This document shows positions 7,937-14,853 of a stretch of DNA of 64,000 nt, piece by piece (positions within the stretch are counted from its first letter, which is position 1; each line of letters starts with the position of its first letter). The translations under genes and the position numbers were made by a program. A model generated the notes under the pieces. It saw nothing but the letters and a program-made list of their open reading frames with translations. It ran no database searches and had not been told where the DNA came from. The stretch covers positions 122,977-186,976 of the forward strand of contig NZ_JAJIRN010000012.1 of the NCBI RefSeq assembly GCF_025717515.1, given 5' to 3'. Origin of the DNA: Roseateles oligotrophus. Its GTDB lineage: Bacteria; Pseudomonadota; Gammaproteobacteria; Burkholderiales; Burkholderiaceae_C.

Positions 7937-8259
7937 GCGCTGGCAGCCAGCGGCGGATGCTTGATGGCGTTCAAACGCAATTTACGCTCAACAGCGGCTT
8001 CGATATCAACGCCGCTGTGGTCGGCTATCTGGAGCAGATAGAGCATGACATCGGCGATTTCTTCGCCCAGATGTTGATGTTTGGCGGGGTCGGCCTGGAT
8101 CTGCTGCGACTGCTCAGGCGTCAGCCATTGAAAAATTTCCACCAACTCGGCCGCCTCGACCACCATCGCCATGGCCAGGTTTTTCGGCGTTTGATAGGGC
8201 TGCCAGTTGCGCTCAATGGCGAACTGGCGCAGCCGCTTTTGCAAGTCTTCGATGTTCAT
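7933..8259 (-). CDS. MazG-like nucleotide pyrophosphohydrolase (dCTPase type)
   Basis: A 108-residue all-alpha NTP pyrophosphohydrolase close to the RS21-C6/DCTPP1 family, which hydrolyses dCTP and modified dNTPs to monophosphates to clean the nucleotide pool. The metal-binding EXXE...EXXD pattern is seen as VEAAELVEIFQW and GEEIADVMLYLL. MNIEDLQKRL at 8259 is the usual family N-terminus, preferred to the in-frame ATG at 8277. The gene overlaps the DnaQ-like exonuclease by ATGA. The DnaA-box module begins about 50 bp upstream of its start. Confidence 0.88.
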   Translation of the reverse strand: MNIEDLQKRLRQFAIERNWQPYQTPKNLAMAMVVEAAELVEIFQWLTPEQSQQIQADPAKHQHLGEEIADVMLYLLQIADHSGVDIEAAVERKLRLNAIKHPPLAASA

Positions 8260-8358
8260 GGGATGCAAGTGTGGCATGGCTGGCGGCGCTTCAGGGCCGA
8301 CTGTGCATTCTCAAAATTTGTTCAAGCGACTCTTATTCATATCAATTCAATCTTTTAA

Positions 8359-8375
8359 CTTAGTAGTCTTAGTAG
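8359..8375 (-). promoter_or_regulatory. DnaA-trio-like repeat, module A
   Basis: CTTAGTAGTCTTAGTAG on the plus strand; on the complementary strand it gives CTA-CTA-A-G-A-CTA-CTA, i.e. 3'-GAT-5' trios in two pairs. DnaA-trios bind a DnaA filament on single-stranded DNA. It is 14 nt from the DnaA box at 8390, and 15 of 17 bases match the copy at 10431-10447. Confidence 0.6.
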
Positions 8376-8389
8376 AGCGCAGCGTTTTT

Positions 8390-8398
8390 TGTGGATAA
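8390..8398 (-). promoter_or_regulatory. DnaA box A1 (TTATCCACA)
   Basis: A perfect match to the TTATCCACA consensus on the minus strand, directed toward the trio and A+T-rich tract. Confidence 0.75.
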
Positions 8399-8508
8399 GC
8401 CATTTTTTATCAATTAAGACAAGGACTTAGCCGATCCAAAAGTATGTGGGTGGAGGCCTGCTGCTGCTGTACCCGAATCGCTAACAACTTTCAAAATTCC
8501 AATTCGGC

Positions 8509-8517
8509 TGTGGATAA
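8509..8517 (-). promoter_or_regulatory. DnaA box A2 (TTATCCACA)
   Basis: A perfect consensus match on the minus strand; 110 nt from A1 and inverted relative to A3 with a 19-nt gap. Confidence 0.75.
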
Positions 8518-8536
8518 GTTCCTGGTTGATCAATAT

Positions 8537-8545
8537 TTATCCACA
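8537..8545 (+). promoter_or_regulatory. DnaA box A3 (TTATCCACA)
   Basis: A perfect consensus match on the plus strand, pairing head-to-head with A2 across 19 nt. Confidence 0.75.
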
Positions 8546-8590
8546 GCTTTATTGCTTGACTTCCAAGCCAAGCTCGGCATTGGCCTTACC

Positions 8591-9226
8591 TCAGGCAATA
8601 CCGATGACTTTGTGCATCTGCACCGACAGCCGCCACTGAGGATGGGCCATGCAGTAAGCGACCGCTTCGCGGGTGTGCTGAGCCTTAAGGATGCTGTCCA
8701 TCGGTTGCAGGAAGAAATGCTCGAAGGCCAGCTTTTCGAAACGCTCGGGCCGCGCCAAGGGCTGCGGGAATACCAGCTTCAGCTCGTGGCCTTGGGTCAA
8801 AACCAGCTCGGCATCGGCCTTGGGGCTGACGCAGATCCAGTCCAGTCCTGCGGGCGCGGGCTGGGTGCCGTTGGTTTCCACCGCGATCTCGAAGCCGCGC
8901 GCATGCAAGGCTTCGATCAAGGCCGCGTCGATCTGCAACAGCGGCTCGCCACCGGTGCAGACAACATAGGGCTTGCCGGCCACACCGGCCGGCCATTTGG
9001 AGGCGATTGAATCGGCCAGCTCGGCCGCCGTGGCGAATTTGCCGCCGCCCTCGCCGTCGGTGCCGATGAAGTCGGTGTCGCAGAAGCTGCAGACGGCGGC
9101 CGAGCGGTCTTCTTCGCGACCGTTCCACAAATTGCAGCCGGCAAAGCGGCAGAACACCGAGGCGCGGCCGGCCTGAGCGCCCTCGCCTTGCAGCGTGTAG
9201 AACATTTCCTTGACTGCGTAAGCCAT
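8591..9226 (-). CDS. queE: 7-carboxy-7-deazaguanine synthase
   Basis: A 211-residue radical-SAM enzyme that converts 6-carboxytetrahydropterin to 7-carboxy-7-deazaguanine in queuosine biosynthesis. FCRFAGCNLW, then VCSFCDTDF, supplies the cluster cysteines with the long insertion between first and second Cys that is typical of QueE (C-x14-C-x2-C). TGGEPLLQ is the SAM-binding GGE motif and ETNGTQ follows. Its start is 10 bp downstream of queD, so queD-queE form an operon on the minus strand. Both genes are flanked by the two DnaA-box modules. queC and queF are not in the window. Confidence 0.95.
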   Translation of the reverse strand: MAYAVKEMFYTLQGEGAQAGRASVFCRFAGCNLWNGREEDRSAAVCSFCDTDFIGTDGEGGGKFATAAELADSIASKWPAGVAGKPYVVCTGGEPLLQIDAALIEALHARGFEIAVETNGTQPAPAGLDWICVSPKADAELVLTQGHELKLVFPQPLARPERFEKLAFEHFFLQPMDSILKAQHTREAVAYCMAHPQWRLSVQMHKVIGIA

Positions 9227-9236
9227 GCTGAGCCTC

Positions 9237-10343
9237 TTAAACCGGTATCACCGGGCCGTCCACATCGGCGCTGACGATGGACCCGCAGCCCCGCGTCTCG
9301 TACATATCGACCCGGTCCAACTGCGGCAACACCGCGCGGCCCTTGGCCAGCACCCAGGCGGCCAAGCTGGCGGTGTCGCCATCGGGCAGATCGGCAATTT
9401 CGAACAGCGGCCTGTGATCGATCGCCTTGAAGATTGGATCGAACTGCGTCTTGACATCGCCAAAGTCCACCGTCCAGCCCATCAGCTGATCTAACTCGGC
9501 ACTCAGGTGCAGGCGCAAGGTGTAGGTGTGGCCATGAATGCCGCGCAGCGGGTGCTCGGCCGGCGCGCGTTTGAGCTGAATTGCGCTGTCCAGCGTCAGC
9601 TCTTTCCAGATGCGGTAGTTCTGGCCGTCGAAGTTCGCACCGCAGGAGCCGGTCTCGTAAACGGTCAGCCATGACAACTCGGGCAGCTGCGGTTTCATGC
9701 GCGCCCAAACCCAAGCCGAGATGACTTCGCTGGTCGGGTTGCTCAAGCCCTCGATCTCATTCAGGCATTGGTAATTGAGCTGCATATGAAACGGCGCCCA
9801 GACCTCGTCCAGATGATCGTAGTCAACGCTCAGATCGCGTTCACCCAGGTCTTGATTGGCGTGGACGATGACTTCGAAACCATGGCCATGCATGCGGCCA
9901 CATTTATGCCCGGCCGGCACATTCGGCAGCTTGTGCGCCGCCTGAAAACGATAGCGCCGCCAGACATGGGCCATGCCATCGGCGTCCAAGTCGACGCCGG
10001 AATGCTGGGTGCTTTGAATCCCGACTTGCTGAATGCCGGGCACGCCGAATTCGTTCTCCAAACGCTGCTTGATCCAACGGGCGATGTTCTCGTCGGTCGG
10101 CTCGGTGATCGAGTGATTCAGCAGCGCATGGTCGAGGGGGGCCGCGCAAGCTTCCAGCCGGCGTCGCAGTTCTTCCACCTCGCCGCCGGGAAAGGGTGCC
10201 CAGTCGGCCGGCAAATGCGCGCGGATGGTGGCGAAATAGCTATGGCCATGCAGGCCCCGGCTGCGGTGGCCCTCGGGCAGCGCCGAAATCTGGCAAGCCG
10301 ATTCGAAGCTGCAGGAGGCGGAGTAAATGGTTTGATTGCGCAT
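9237..10343 (-). CDS. queD: Triple-domain 6-carboxytetrahydropterin synthase (QueD-like fusion)
   Basis: A 368-residue protein, about three times the usual QueD length. It has three consecutive T-fold units, each with an HGH zinc motif: H32/H34, H152/H154 and H270/H272. Unit 2 (about 126-240) is closest to QueD, with zinc H137, nucleophile C148 and E230, but its catalytic Asp-His position reads N190-Y191. Units 1 and 3 keep the Asp-His pair (D71-H72, D309-H310) but lack the Cys (S28, L266) and the first zinc His (C17, I255). PTPS/QueD active sites form between subunits, so the units may complete each other. The start at 10343 (MRNQTIYSAS) begins the first domain; Met at 10373 is an alternative. 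Confidence 0.9.
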   Translation of the reverse strand: MRNQTIYSASCSFESACQISALPEGHRSRGLHGHSYFATIRAHLPADWAPFPGGEVEELRRRLEACAAPLDHALLNHSITEPTDENIARWIKQRLENEFGVPGIQQVGIQSTQHSGVDLDADGMAHVWRRYRFQAAHKLPNVPAGHKCGRMHGHGFEVIVHANQDLGERDLSVDYDHLDEVWAPFHMQLNYQCLNEIEGLSNPTSEVISAWVWARMKPQLPELSWLTVYETGSCGANFDGQNYRIWKELTLDSAIQLKRAPAEHPLRGIHGHTYTLRLHLSAELDQLMGWTVDFGDVKTQFDPIFKAIDHRPLFEIADLPDGDTASLAAWVLAKGRAVLPQLDRVDMYETRGCGSIVSADVDGPVIPV

Positions 10344-10382
10344 GAGTGAATTTGTTGCCGGCCGGCAAGGCAAGGCCTGTGC

Positions 10383-10400
10383 GGGCGAAAATTTTCGCCC
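10383..10400. repeat. 18-bp perfect palindrome beside the A+T-rich tract of module B
   Basis: GGGCGAAAATTTTCGCCC is fully self-complementary. It separates the queD start from the A+T-rich tract and has no counterpart in module A. It may be a protein site or a hairpin. Confidence 0.6.
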
Positions 10401-10430
10401 TGTATTTATCTTCTTATTGTAATTTTTATA

Positions 10431-10447
10431 CTTGGTAGTCGTAGTAG
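10431..10447 (-). promoter_or_regulatory. DnaA-trio-like repeat, module B
   Basis: CTTGGTAGTCGTAGTAG, matching 15 of 17 bases of the module A tract and at the same 14-nt distance from the DnaA box. The minus strand gives CTA-CTA then CTA repeats running into the A+T-rich tract. Confidence 0.6.
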
Positions 10448-10461
10448 TGCTGGCCCGCTTC

Positions 10462-10470
10462 TGTGGGTAA
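10462..10470 (-). promoter_or_regulatory. DnaA-like box B1 (TTACCCACA)
   Basis: One mismatch from the TTATCCACA consensus (position 4). It occupies the place of perfect box A1. Confidence 0.6.
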
Positions 10471-10579
10471 GTCGATTTTCATCAATCGATTCAAGCACTT
10501 GGCACGGCGCGAACAATGTGGGCTGTTGGGCCTGAACTCTTGCGCCGCCATACAACAACTTTGCGCGGCGAGCCGGGTC

Positions 10580-10588
10580 TGTGGATAA
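10580..10588 (-). promoter_or_regulatory. DnaA box B2 (TTATCCACA)
   Basis: A perfect consensus match on the minus strand, equivalent to A2 (2071 bp away). Confidence 0.75.
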
Positions 10589-10607
10589 GCGGCTACTTGT
10601 GCAAATT

Positions 10608-10616
10608 TTATCCACA
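10608..10616 (+). promoter_or_regulatory. DnaA box B3 (TTATCCACA)
   Basis: A perfect consensus match on the plus strand, 19 nt from B2 and equivalent to A3 (2071 bp away). Confidence 0.75.
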
Positions 10617-10619
10617 AGC

Positions 10620-10628
10620 TTATTCACA
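10620..10628 (+). promoter_or_regulatory. DnaA box B4 (TTATTCACA)
   Basis: Fits the relaxed consensus TTWTNCACA and is 3 nt from B3 in the same orientation; not present in module A. Confidence 0.55.
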
Positions 10629-10643
10629 AGCCTGGTGGCTCGT

Positions 10644-11360
10644 TCAACAACGGTGTCTGATGCCGATATGGCTGCGCCGATAGTGCAGCAGCCGGCCGCT
10701 GTAAGCCGGTGAGTCGGCGGTGGCGCTTAGCTTGATGCTGCGGTCGTCCAGCGCATAACCCAGCGCCGCCATGCGCTTGCTGAAGGCGGCGCGGTTGCCG
10801 CGGTTGGGGTCAACGATCATCACCTCGCTGGCCGGCATCGCATGGGTGGAGATGAACTCGGCCAGCATGCCGGCGTCATCGCGTTCGTACAGCACATCGC
10901 TGCCCATGATCAGGTCGAAGCGGCCCTGTACCAGCGGCACGCGCAAGCTCGGCGTTTGGCCGGGGATCAGGGCGGCCCAATTGCCATGGCAATAGCGCAG
11001 CGGCGGCAAATCGTTCAGGCGCAGGTTTTCCAGCATGAAGCTGGCGGCGAGCGGATGGCAGTCGCTGGCGGTGACCAGGCTGCCACGGCGGTGGCTGACC
11101 AGGCTGGCCAGCCCCAGGCCGCAGCCGATCTCCAGGATGCTTTCGCCGTTGATCAAGGGCCGTTTGGCCATCGCCTCGGCCAAATGCAGGCCTGACGGCC
11201 ACAGCATGCCGAACAAGGGCCAGGCGGCCGACGAGATACCGAGTGCCTCGGCCTCGCCCAGCGGGTCGGCGAACTGCTGCTTGTCGAGCAGCGAGCGAAT
11301 CTGCAGCGTGGCTGCGCCTTCGATGCTGATGCATTCCTGTTTGAACAGAAAACCGGGCAT
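10644..11360 (-). CDS. Class I SAM-dependent methyltransferase
   Basis: A 238-residue protein. SILEIGCGLGLASLVSHRRG is motif I (SAM-binding glycine loop), VTASDCHP carries the acidic residue after strand 2, and DLIMGSDVLYE is motif IV. The N-terminal region with WPSGLHLAEAM and the overall layout resemble the METTL21/FAM86 lysine methyltransferase group (Methyltransf_16), but no substrate can be named. A GAGGGG-type ribosome binding site precedes the ATG at 11360, which is why I start there and not at 11426. The 3' end abuts origin-like module B. Confidence 0.85.
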   Translation of the reverse strand: MPGFLFKQECISIEGAATLQIRSLLDKQQFADPLGEAEALGISSAAWPLFGMLWPSGLHLAEAMAKRPLINGESILEIGCGLGLASLVSHRRGSLVTASDCHPLAASFMLENLRLNDLPPLRYCHGNWAALIPGQTPSLRVPLVQGRFDLIMGSDVLYERDDAGMLAEFISTHAMPASEVMIVDPNRGNRAAFSKRMAALGYALDDRSIKLSATADSPAYSGRLLHYRRSHIGIRHRC

Positions 11361-11536
11361 GACGATTCCCCTCACGGGTCGCCGCCCGCCACAATCGCGC
11401 GGCACGCGGTCATTCAATCGGCGCAATGCAGCACGGGGATGGTCTGGTCAAGGCTTGGTGGACTTTGACGGGATGCAAGCACGGAGGCAAGACGTAGAGC
11501 CCTCAGTGTAGGCTCTCCAACTGATAACTCAGTGGA

Positions 11537-13774
11537 TCAACGGCGGCCGCCGCGCGACTGCCAGAGCGGCTTCTTGCCCTTCAAATGCCGCTCGATCCCG
11601 TCGTTAAGGCGGCTGCGCAGATCAACCACATCTTTGACCTGACCGAAAACGCCGGGGAAGCGCAGGTCCAGCCATAACCACAGTGTGCAGGAGCGCAGCG
11701 CCTGCTCCATACGGTCGAGTCGACTATGTTCGTCGACTTCCTGCAGGAACCAGGGCGAGCCGGCCTTGCCGCTGATCGCATGGCGGTGCGTCCATTCGAG
11801 GAACTGCTGCACCTGCGCGTCGGTGCGCGTGTCGACCGGCGCCTGCGCGTAGATGAAGCGCTGCTTCAGTCCCAAGCTACCGGCGCTGCGGTCCAGCTCA
11901 TCGGCCAGCTCCAGCATCTGCTCCAGCTCGGCCACCTCGAAATGCGCATCGTCCAGGCGCAGCTGATCCATGAAGACGGTCAAGACCGCATGCAGCTTGT
12001 TGATGCCCAATCTTGTGGCGATCGTGTTCACATGCCACCAGTTCGGCGCCACCGCCGCCTTGAACTCGCGCGGCGCGCGCGGCGTCTTCGGCAGCAGCTC
12101 CTTGAGTGTGCGGGCGGCCTTGACCTCGGCCTCGCGCAGCACGCCGACAAAGCCTTCGTCATGCATGCCATAACGCCCCGCCCGGCCGGCAATCTGGTGG
12201 ACCTCGGAGACGGTCAGGTCGCGGTCGCCCTGGCCGTCGAACTTGCTCATGGTGCTGAACAAGACGCGCCGGATCGGCAGATTCAGGCCCATGCCGATCG
12301 CATCGGTGGCGACCAGGATATGGCTGGCGCCCTGGGCAAAACGCTCGGCCTCGCGCCTGCGCACCTCGGGCGGCAGCGCACCGTAGATGACCGAGACCGG
12401 GTGGCCCTCGGCGGCGATCTGGTCGCGCAACATCAAGACCTCGCGGCGGCTGAAGGCGACCACCGCATCGCCCTTTTTCAAGGCCGCGATCGACACCGGC
12501 GCGGGCAGCAGTTGCACTTCTTGCTTGCGCTCGAAATGGCGCACCGTGCAGCGCTCGCCGCACAGGCCCAAGAGGTTCTCGATCGCCGGCACCGCGTAGG
12601 CCGAGCAGATGATGATCAGCTCATTCGCCGGCACCGCGACGATTGCCTGCGTCCAGGCCCAGCCGCGGTAGAGATCGAACAGCATCTGCGCCTCGTCGAT
12701 CACCGCCACGTCGATGGGCTTCGTCGTGTTGACCATCTCGATCGTGCTCGAGACCACGCGGGCCGCCTCGGCCGGTACATTCTCTTCGCCGGTCAGCAGC
12801 GAGCAAGGTACGCCGCGGCCGACCAGGCGGTCGCGGCCCTCAAGCGCCAGCAGACGCAGCGGGGCCAGATAGGCGCCGTCATGCGCTTGCGTTAGGCGCT
12901 CGAACGCTGCGTGGGTCTTGCCGCTGTTCGGCGGACCCACATAGAGGGTGACGGTGCGCTGCAAGCGGCGAGCCGCGTCAAAGGTGTCGGGGTAGCCTTG
13001 AAAAGCCAGCTCGCTGTTCAGACCGGCCAGCGTGTTGAGCTCGGCGACGCGGTTCTCCCAGCGGTCTTGCGCGCGCGTGCAGGCGATCTTCAGCTCGGCA
13101 AGGCCTTGCGGCGTCGCGCATTCGGCCTGCAGGCGTGGCAGCAGCGAATCCATATGTTCGGCGTGGCCCGAGGCGCTGCGCGCCAGCAAGCCCTCGATAT
13201 GGGCGAGCAGTTCGGCCGCATGTTCGTACGGCGGCTGCGGGCCGATCGCGGCTTGCAGCGCCGGCTGATCGCCGCTGCGGAAGAAGTCCCAGACCGGGCC
13301 GGTGTCGGCGCTAACTTTGAAGGCGACCGGCAACTGCCAGCCGGGCTGCGAGAGCTGGAGTCGATGGCTGCACAAGCGGCTCCAGCTGAGGCCGCTGCGG
13401 CTCAGGCCGGCTGCCTCCAGTTGAGCCGCACGCTGTTGCATCAGCGCTCGCACGCCGGGGGCGGTGCCGACCACGTCGAGATGCGCCAGCGCTACGCTCA
13501 TCAACTCGGGTGCGATCCAGCGGCTGGGCCTTGCGCCGGCAACGGCCTTCTGCAGCAGTATCAAACCCTGGCGGTCGAGTTGTTCTTCTACATCCTTGTC
13601 ATCGTTGAAATCAGCCGGTGTGCTGACCTGAGGCAGCTGATAGGCGGCTTGGCGAATACGCAGCAACTGCTCGGGTCCGATATCGGGCGGAAGGCGGCTG
13701 AGGTGGCGGGCGACCGGCAGGGCGGGGCCCTTGTTGGCGGTGGGGGGGCTGGGTTGCTTGTTATTTTCAATCAC
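11537..13774 (-). CDS. SUV3-like superfamily 2 RNA helicase
   Basis: A 745-residue helicase. The N-terminal 270 residues are helical and unrecognised. Motif I is GPPNSGKT (280-287), motif II is DEAQ (360-363), followed by TDAIGMGLNLPI and QIAGRAGR (527-534, motif VI). SKFDG between motifs V and VI and the DEAQ box are typical of SUV3, the NTP-dependent helicase of the mitochondrial degradosome. The C-terminal region (from about 560) fits the SUV3 C-terminal domains, and a basic tail KGKKPLWQSRGGRR ends it. Start codon is GTG. In bacteria it would unwind structured RNA, possibly with a 3' exoribonuclease; that role is inference. Confidence 0.9.
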   Translation of the reverse strand: MIENNKQPSPPTANKGPALPVARHLSRLPPDIGPEQLLRIRQAAYQLPQVSTPADFNDDKDVEEQLDRQGLILLQKAVAGARPSRWIAPELMSVALAHLDVVGTAPGVRALMQQRAAQLEAAGLSRSGLSWSRLCSHRLQLSQPGWQLPVAFKVSADTGPVWDFFRSGDQPALQAAIGPQPPYEHAAELLAHIEGLLARSASGHAEHMDSLLPRLQAECATPQGLAELKIACTRAQDRWENRVAELNTLAGLNSELAFQGYPDTFDAARRLQRTVTLYVGPPNSGKTHAAFERLTQAHDGAYLAPLRLLALEGRDRLVGRGVPCSLLTGEENVPAEAARVVSSTIEMVNTTKPIDVAVIDEAQMLFDLYRGWAWTQAIVAVPANELIIICSAYAVPAIENLLGLCGERCTVRHFERKQEVQLLPAPVSIAALKKGDAVVAFSRREVLMLRDQIAAEGHPVSVIYGALPPEVRRREAERFAQGASHILVATDAIGMGLNLPIRRVLFSTMSKFDGQGDRDLTVSEVHQIAGRAGRYGMHDEGFVGVLREAEVKAARTLKELLPKTPRAPREFKAAVAPNWWHVNTIATRLGINKLHAVLTVFMDQLRLDDAHFEVAELEQMLELADELDRSAGSLGLKQRFIYAQAPVDTRTDAQVQQFLEWTHRHAISGKAGSPWFLQEVDEHSRLDRMEQALRSCTLWLWLDLRFPGVFGQVKDVVDLRSRLNDGIERHLKGKKPLWQSRGGRR

Positions 13775-13921
13775 CCCGGGAGTTGACCACAGCTTGACAG
13801 GCCTGGTCGCAGGGGCAGCGACTTAGGGATGTAAGCGCGGCGCCAATTTACAGACACTCGAGCGCGGCTTGCGCCATCCCGGCCGGGCCTTCATGACATC
13901 TGCATAACCGAGAGCAACATC

Positions 13922-14725
13922 ATGCCCATGCAATATCCAGGTCACATCGTCAAGGTCGGTGAAACCGATGCCGCCGTTGTCAAAGCGCTGAAGGCGCGAC
14001 TGAATACCGAACTTGGCATCGGCAATGATCCGGCGCTGCGCCTGGATGAAACGGATGCCAACTTTGGCGCCAAGATGCGCCAGGTGGTGAAGCTGTTTCA
14101 GGCCCGCAATGTGGACCCCGAAGGCCGGCCTCTGAAGCAGGACGGCGAGGTCGGCGCAATCACCTGGGCGGTCTTGTTTGGTCAACAGGCGGTGCAAAAC
14201 TTGAGCCAGGCGATCGACCCCTTGCTGGCCGAAGTCATCAAGGTGGCGCAGGGCGAGGAAGCCAAAAAAGTACGCGAACAACCGCGCAACTCGAATGGCG
14301 GCCCCGAGGTGGACGCCTATCTGGCCAGTGTCGGCCTTGGCAGCGGCTTTTCCTGGTGTTGTTCCTTCACCTATTGGTGCTTCGAGCAGGCGGCCAGGCA
14401 GCTCAAGCGCAGCAACCCCATGGTGCGCACGGGCGGCTGTTTGAAGCATTGGAATGAGGCGCCGAGCAAGGGCGCCAAGCTGATCGCGGCGGCTGCGGCG
14501 CTGGCCGATCCGGGCCTCTTGCGGCCGGGCATGCTCTTCATCATGGATCATGGCAAAGGGCTGGGCCACACCGGGCTGATCGAGTCGGTCGCCGGTGGCC
14601 TGCTGACCACGATCGAGGGCAATACCGACGGCAGCGGCACCCGCGAAGGCGGCGGCGTCTACCGGCTGGTCCGCAAGGTCAGCGAGATCAACAAGGGCTA
14701 TATCGACTACTCTGGCGTTCGCTGA
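13922..14725 (+). CDS. Peptidoglycan-binding and CHAP-type amidase-like protein
   Basis: A 267-residue protein with no signal peptide. Residues 1-90 resemble a PG_binding_1 fold (VKALKARLNTELGIG, KMRQVVKLFQARN, DGEVGAITWAVLFG). Residues 120-260 resemble a CHAP (NlpC/P60-like) domain: the catalytic Cys is likely in FSWCCSFTYWCFEQ and the His in GLGHTGLIESVAG, followed by EGNTDGSG. Such proteins cleave peptide crosslinks in the cell wall or act as effectors. The absence of a signal peptide would fit export by another route or a lysis role. It stands alone and is followed by the hairpin repeat at 14746. Confidence 0.8.
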   Translation: MPMQYPGHIVKVGETDAAVVKALKARLNTELGIGNDPALRLDETDANFGAKMRQVVKLFQARNVDPEGRPLKQDGEVGAITWAVLFGQQAVQNLSQAIDPLLAEVIKVAQGEEAKKVREQPRNSNGGPEVDAYLASVGLGSGFSWCCSFTYWCFEQAARQLKRSNPMVRTGGCLKHWNEAPSKGAKLIAAAAALADPGLLRPGMLFIMDHGKGLGHTGLIESVAGGLLTTIEGNTDGSGTREGGGVYRLVRKVSEINKGYIDYSGVR

Positions 14726-14745
14726 GCTTGCTTGTACGGCCCCGA

Positions 14746-14807
14746 AAATGGGGTCAGGTTCATTTATTTGCCGCCGCTTTGGCGCAAAAATGAACCTGAC
14801 CCCATTT
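14746..14807. repeat. Long perfect inverted repeat, REP-like, possibly a terminator
   Basis: AAATGGGGTCAGGTTCATTT (14746-14765) and its exact complement (14788-14807) flank a 22-nt loop in which TTTGC-CC/GG-GCAAA pairing continues the stem. The GGGGTCAGGTTCATT core is a widespread intergenic repeat in proteobacterial genomes (from memory). The plus strand continues into a T-rich run (TTTGTTTTTTC), so it would also end transcription from the CHAP-protein gene. Confidence 0.75.
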
Positions 14808-14853
14808 GTTTTTTCATTTTTTCTCTAATTTGCAATTCCAAGTCCTGCACTCT

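Larger units (their letters stand above)
8311..8545 (-). other. Origin-like module A (A+T-rich tract, DnaA-trio, DnaA boxes)
   Basis: This fills the 331-bp space between the pyrophosphohydrolase start (8259) and the queE stop (8591). Read on the minus strand it has two inverted perfect DnaA boxes 19 nt apart, then 110 nt, a third perfect box, a 14-nt G+C-containing spacer, a CTA/TAG-repeat tract at 8359-8375, and an A+T-rich tract (8311-8358). That order, box / GC / trio / A+T-rich, is the basal unwinding element described for bacterial origins. A second copy with the same spacing is at 10383-10628. The gene for DnaA is not in the window. Origin function is inference from architecture. Confidence 0.7.
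10383..10628 (-). other. Origin-like module B (palindrome, A+T-rich tract, DnaA-trio, DnaA boxes)
   Basis: This fills the 300-bp gap between the queD start (10343) and the methyltransferase stop (10644). From left to right: an 18-bp perfect palindrome (10383-10400), an A+T-rich tract (10401-10430), a TAG-repeat tract (10431-10447), a 14-nt GC-rich spacer, a DnaA-like box with one mismatch (10462), 109 nt, then two inverted perfect boxes 19 nt apart and a fourth box. The spacing matches module A almost base for base, and the orientation is the same, so the two are direct repeats 2.07 kb apart. Origin or DnaA-titration function is inferred. Confidence 0.7.

Noticed and set aside
8390..8545. Reading the TTATCCACA motifs as simple promoter elements of the pyrophosphohydrolase gene
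   Set aside because: The identical spacing in a second intergenic region beside an unrelated gene makes shared DnaA-box function more likely than promoter elements.
11726..12895. A 389-codon plus-strand frame opposite the SUV3-like helicase
   Set aside because: Shadow frame; composition is His/Arg-rich and matches the reverse of the helicase codons.
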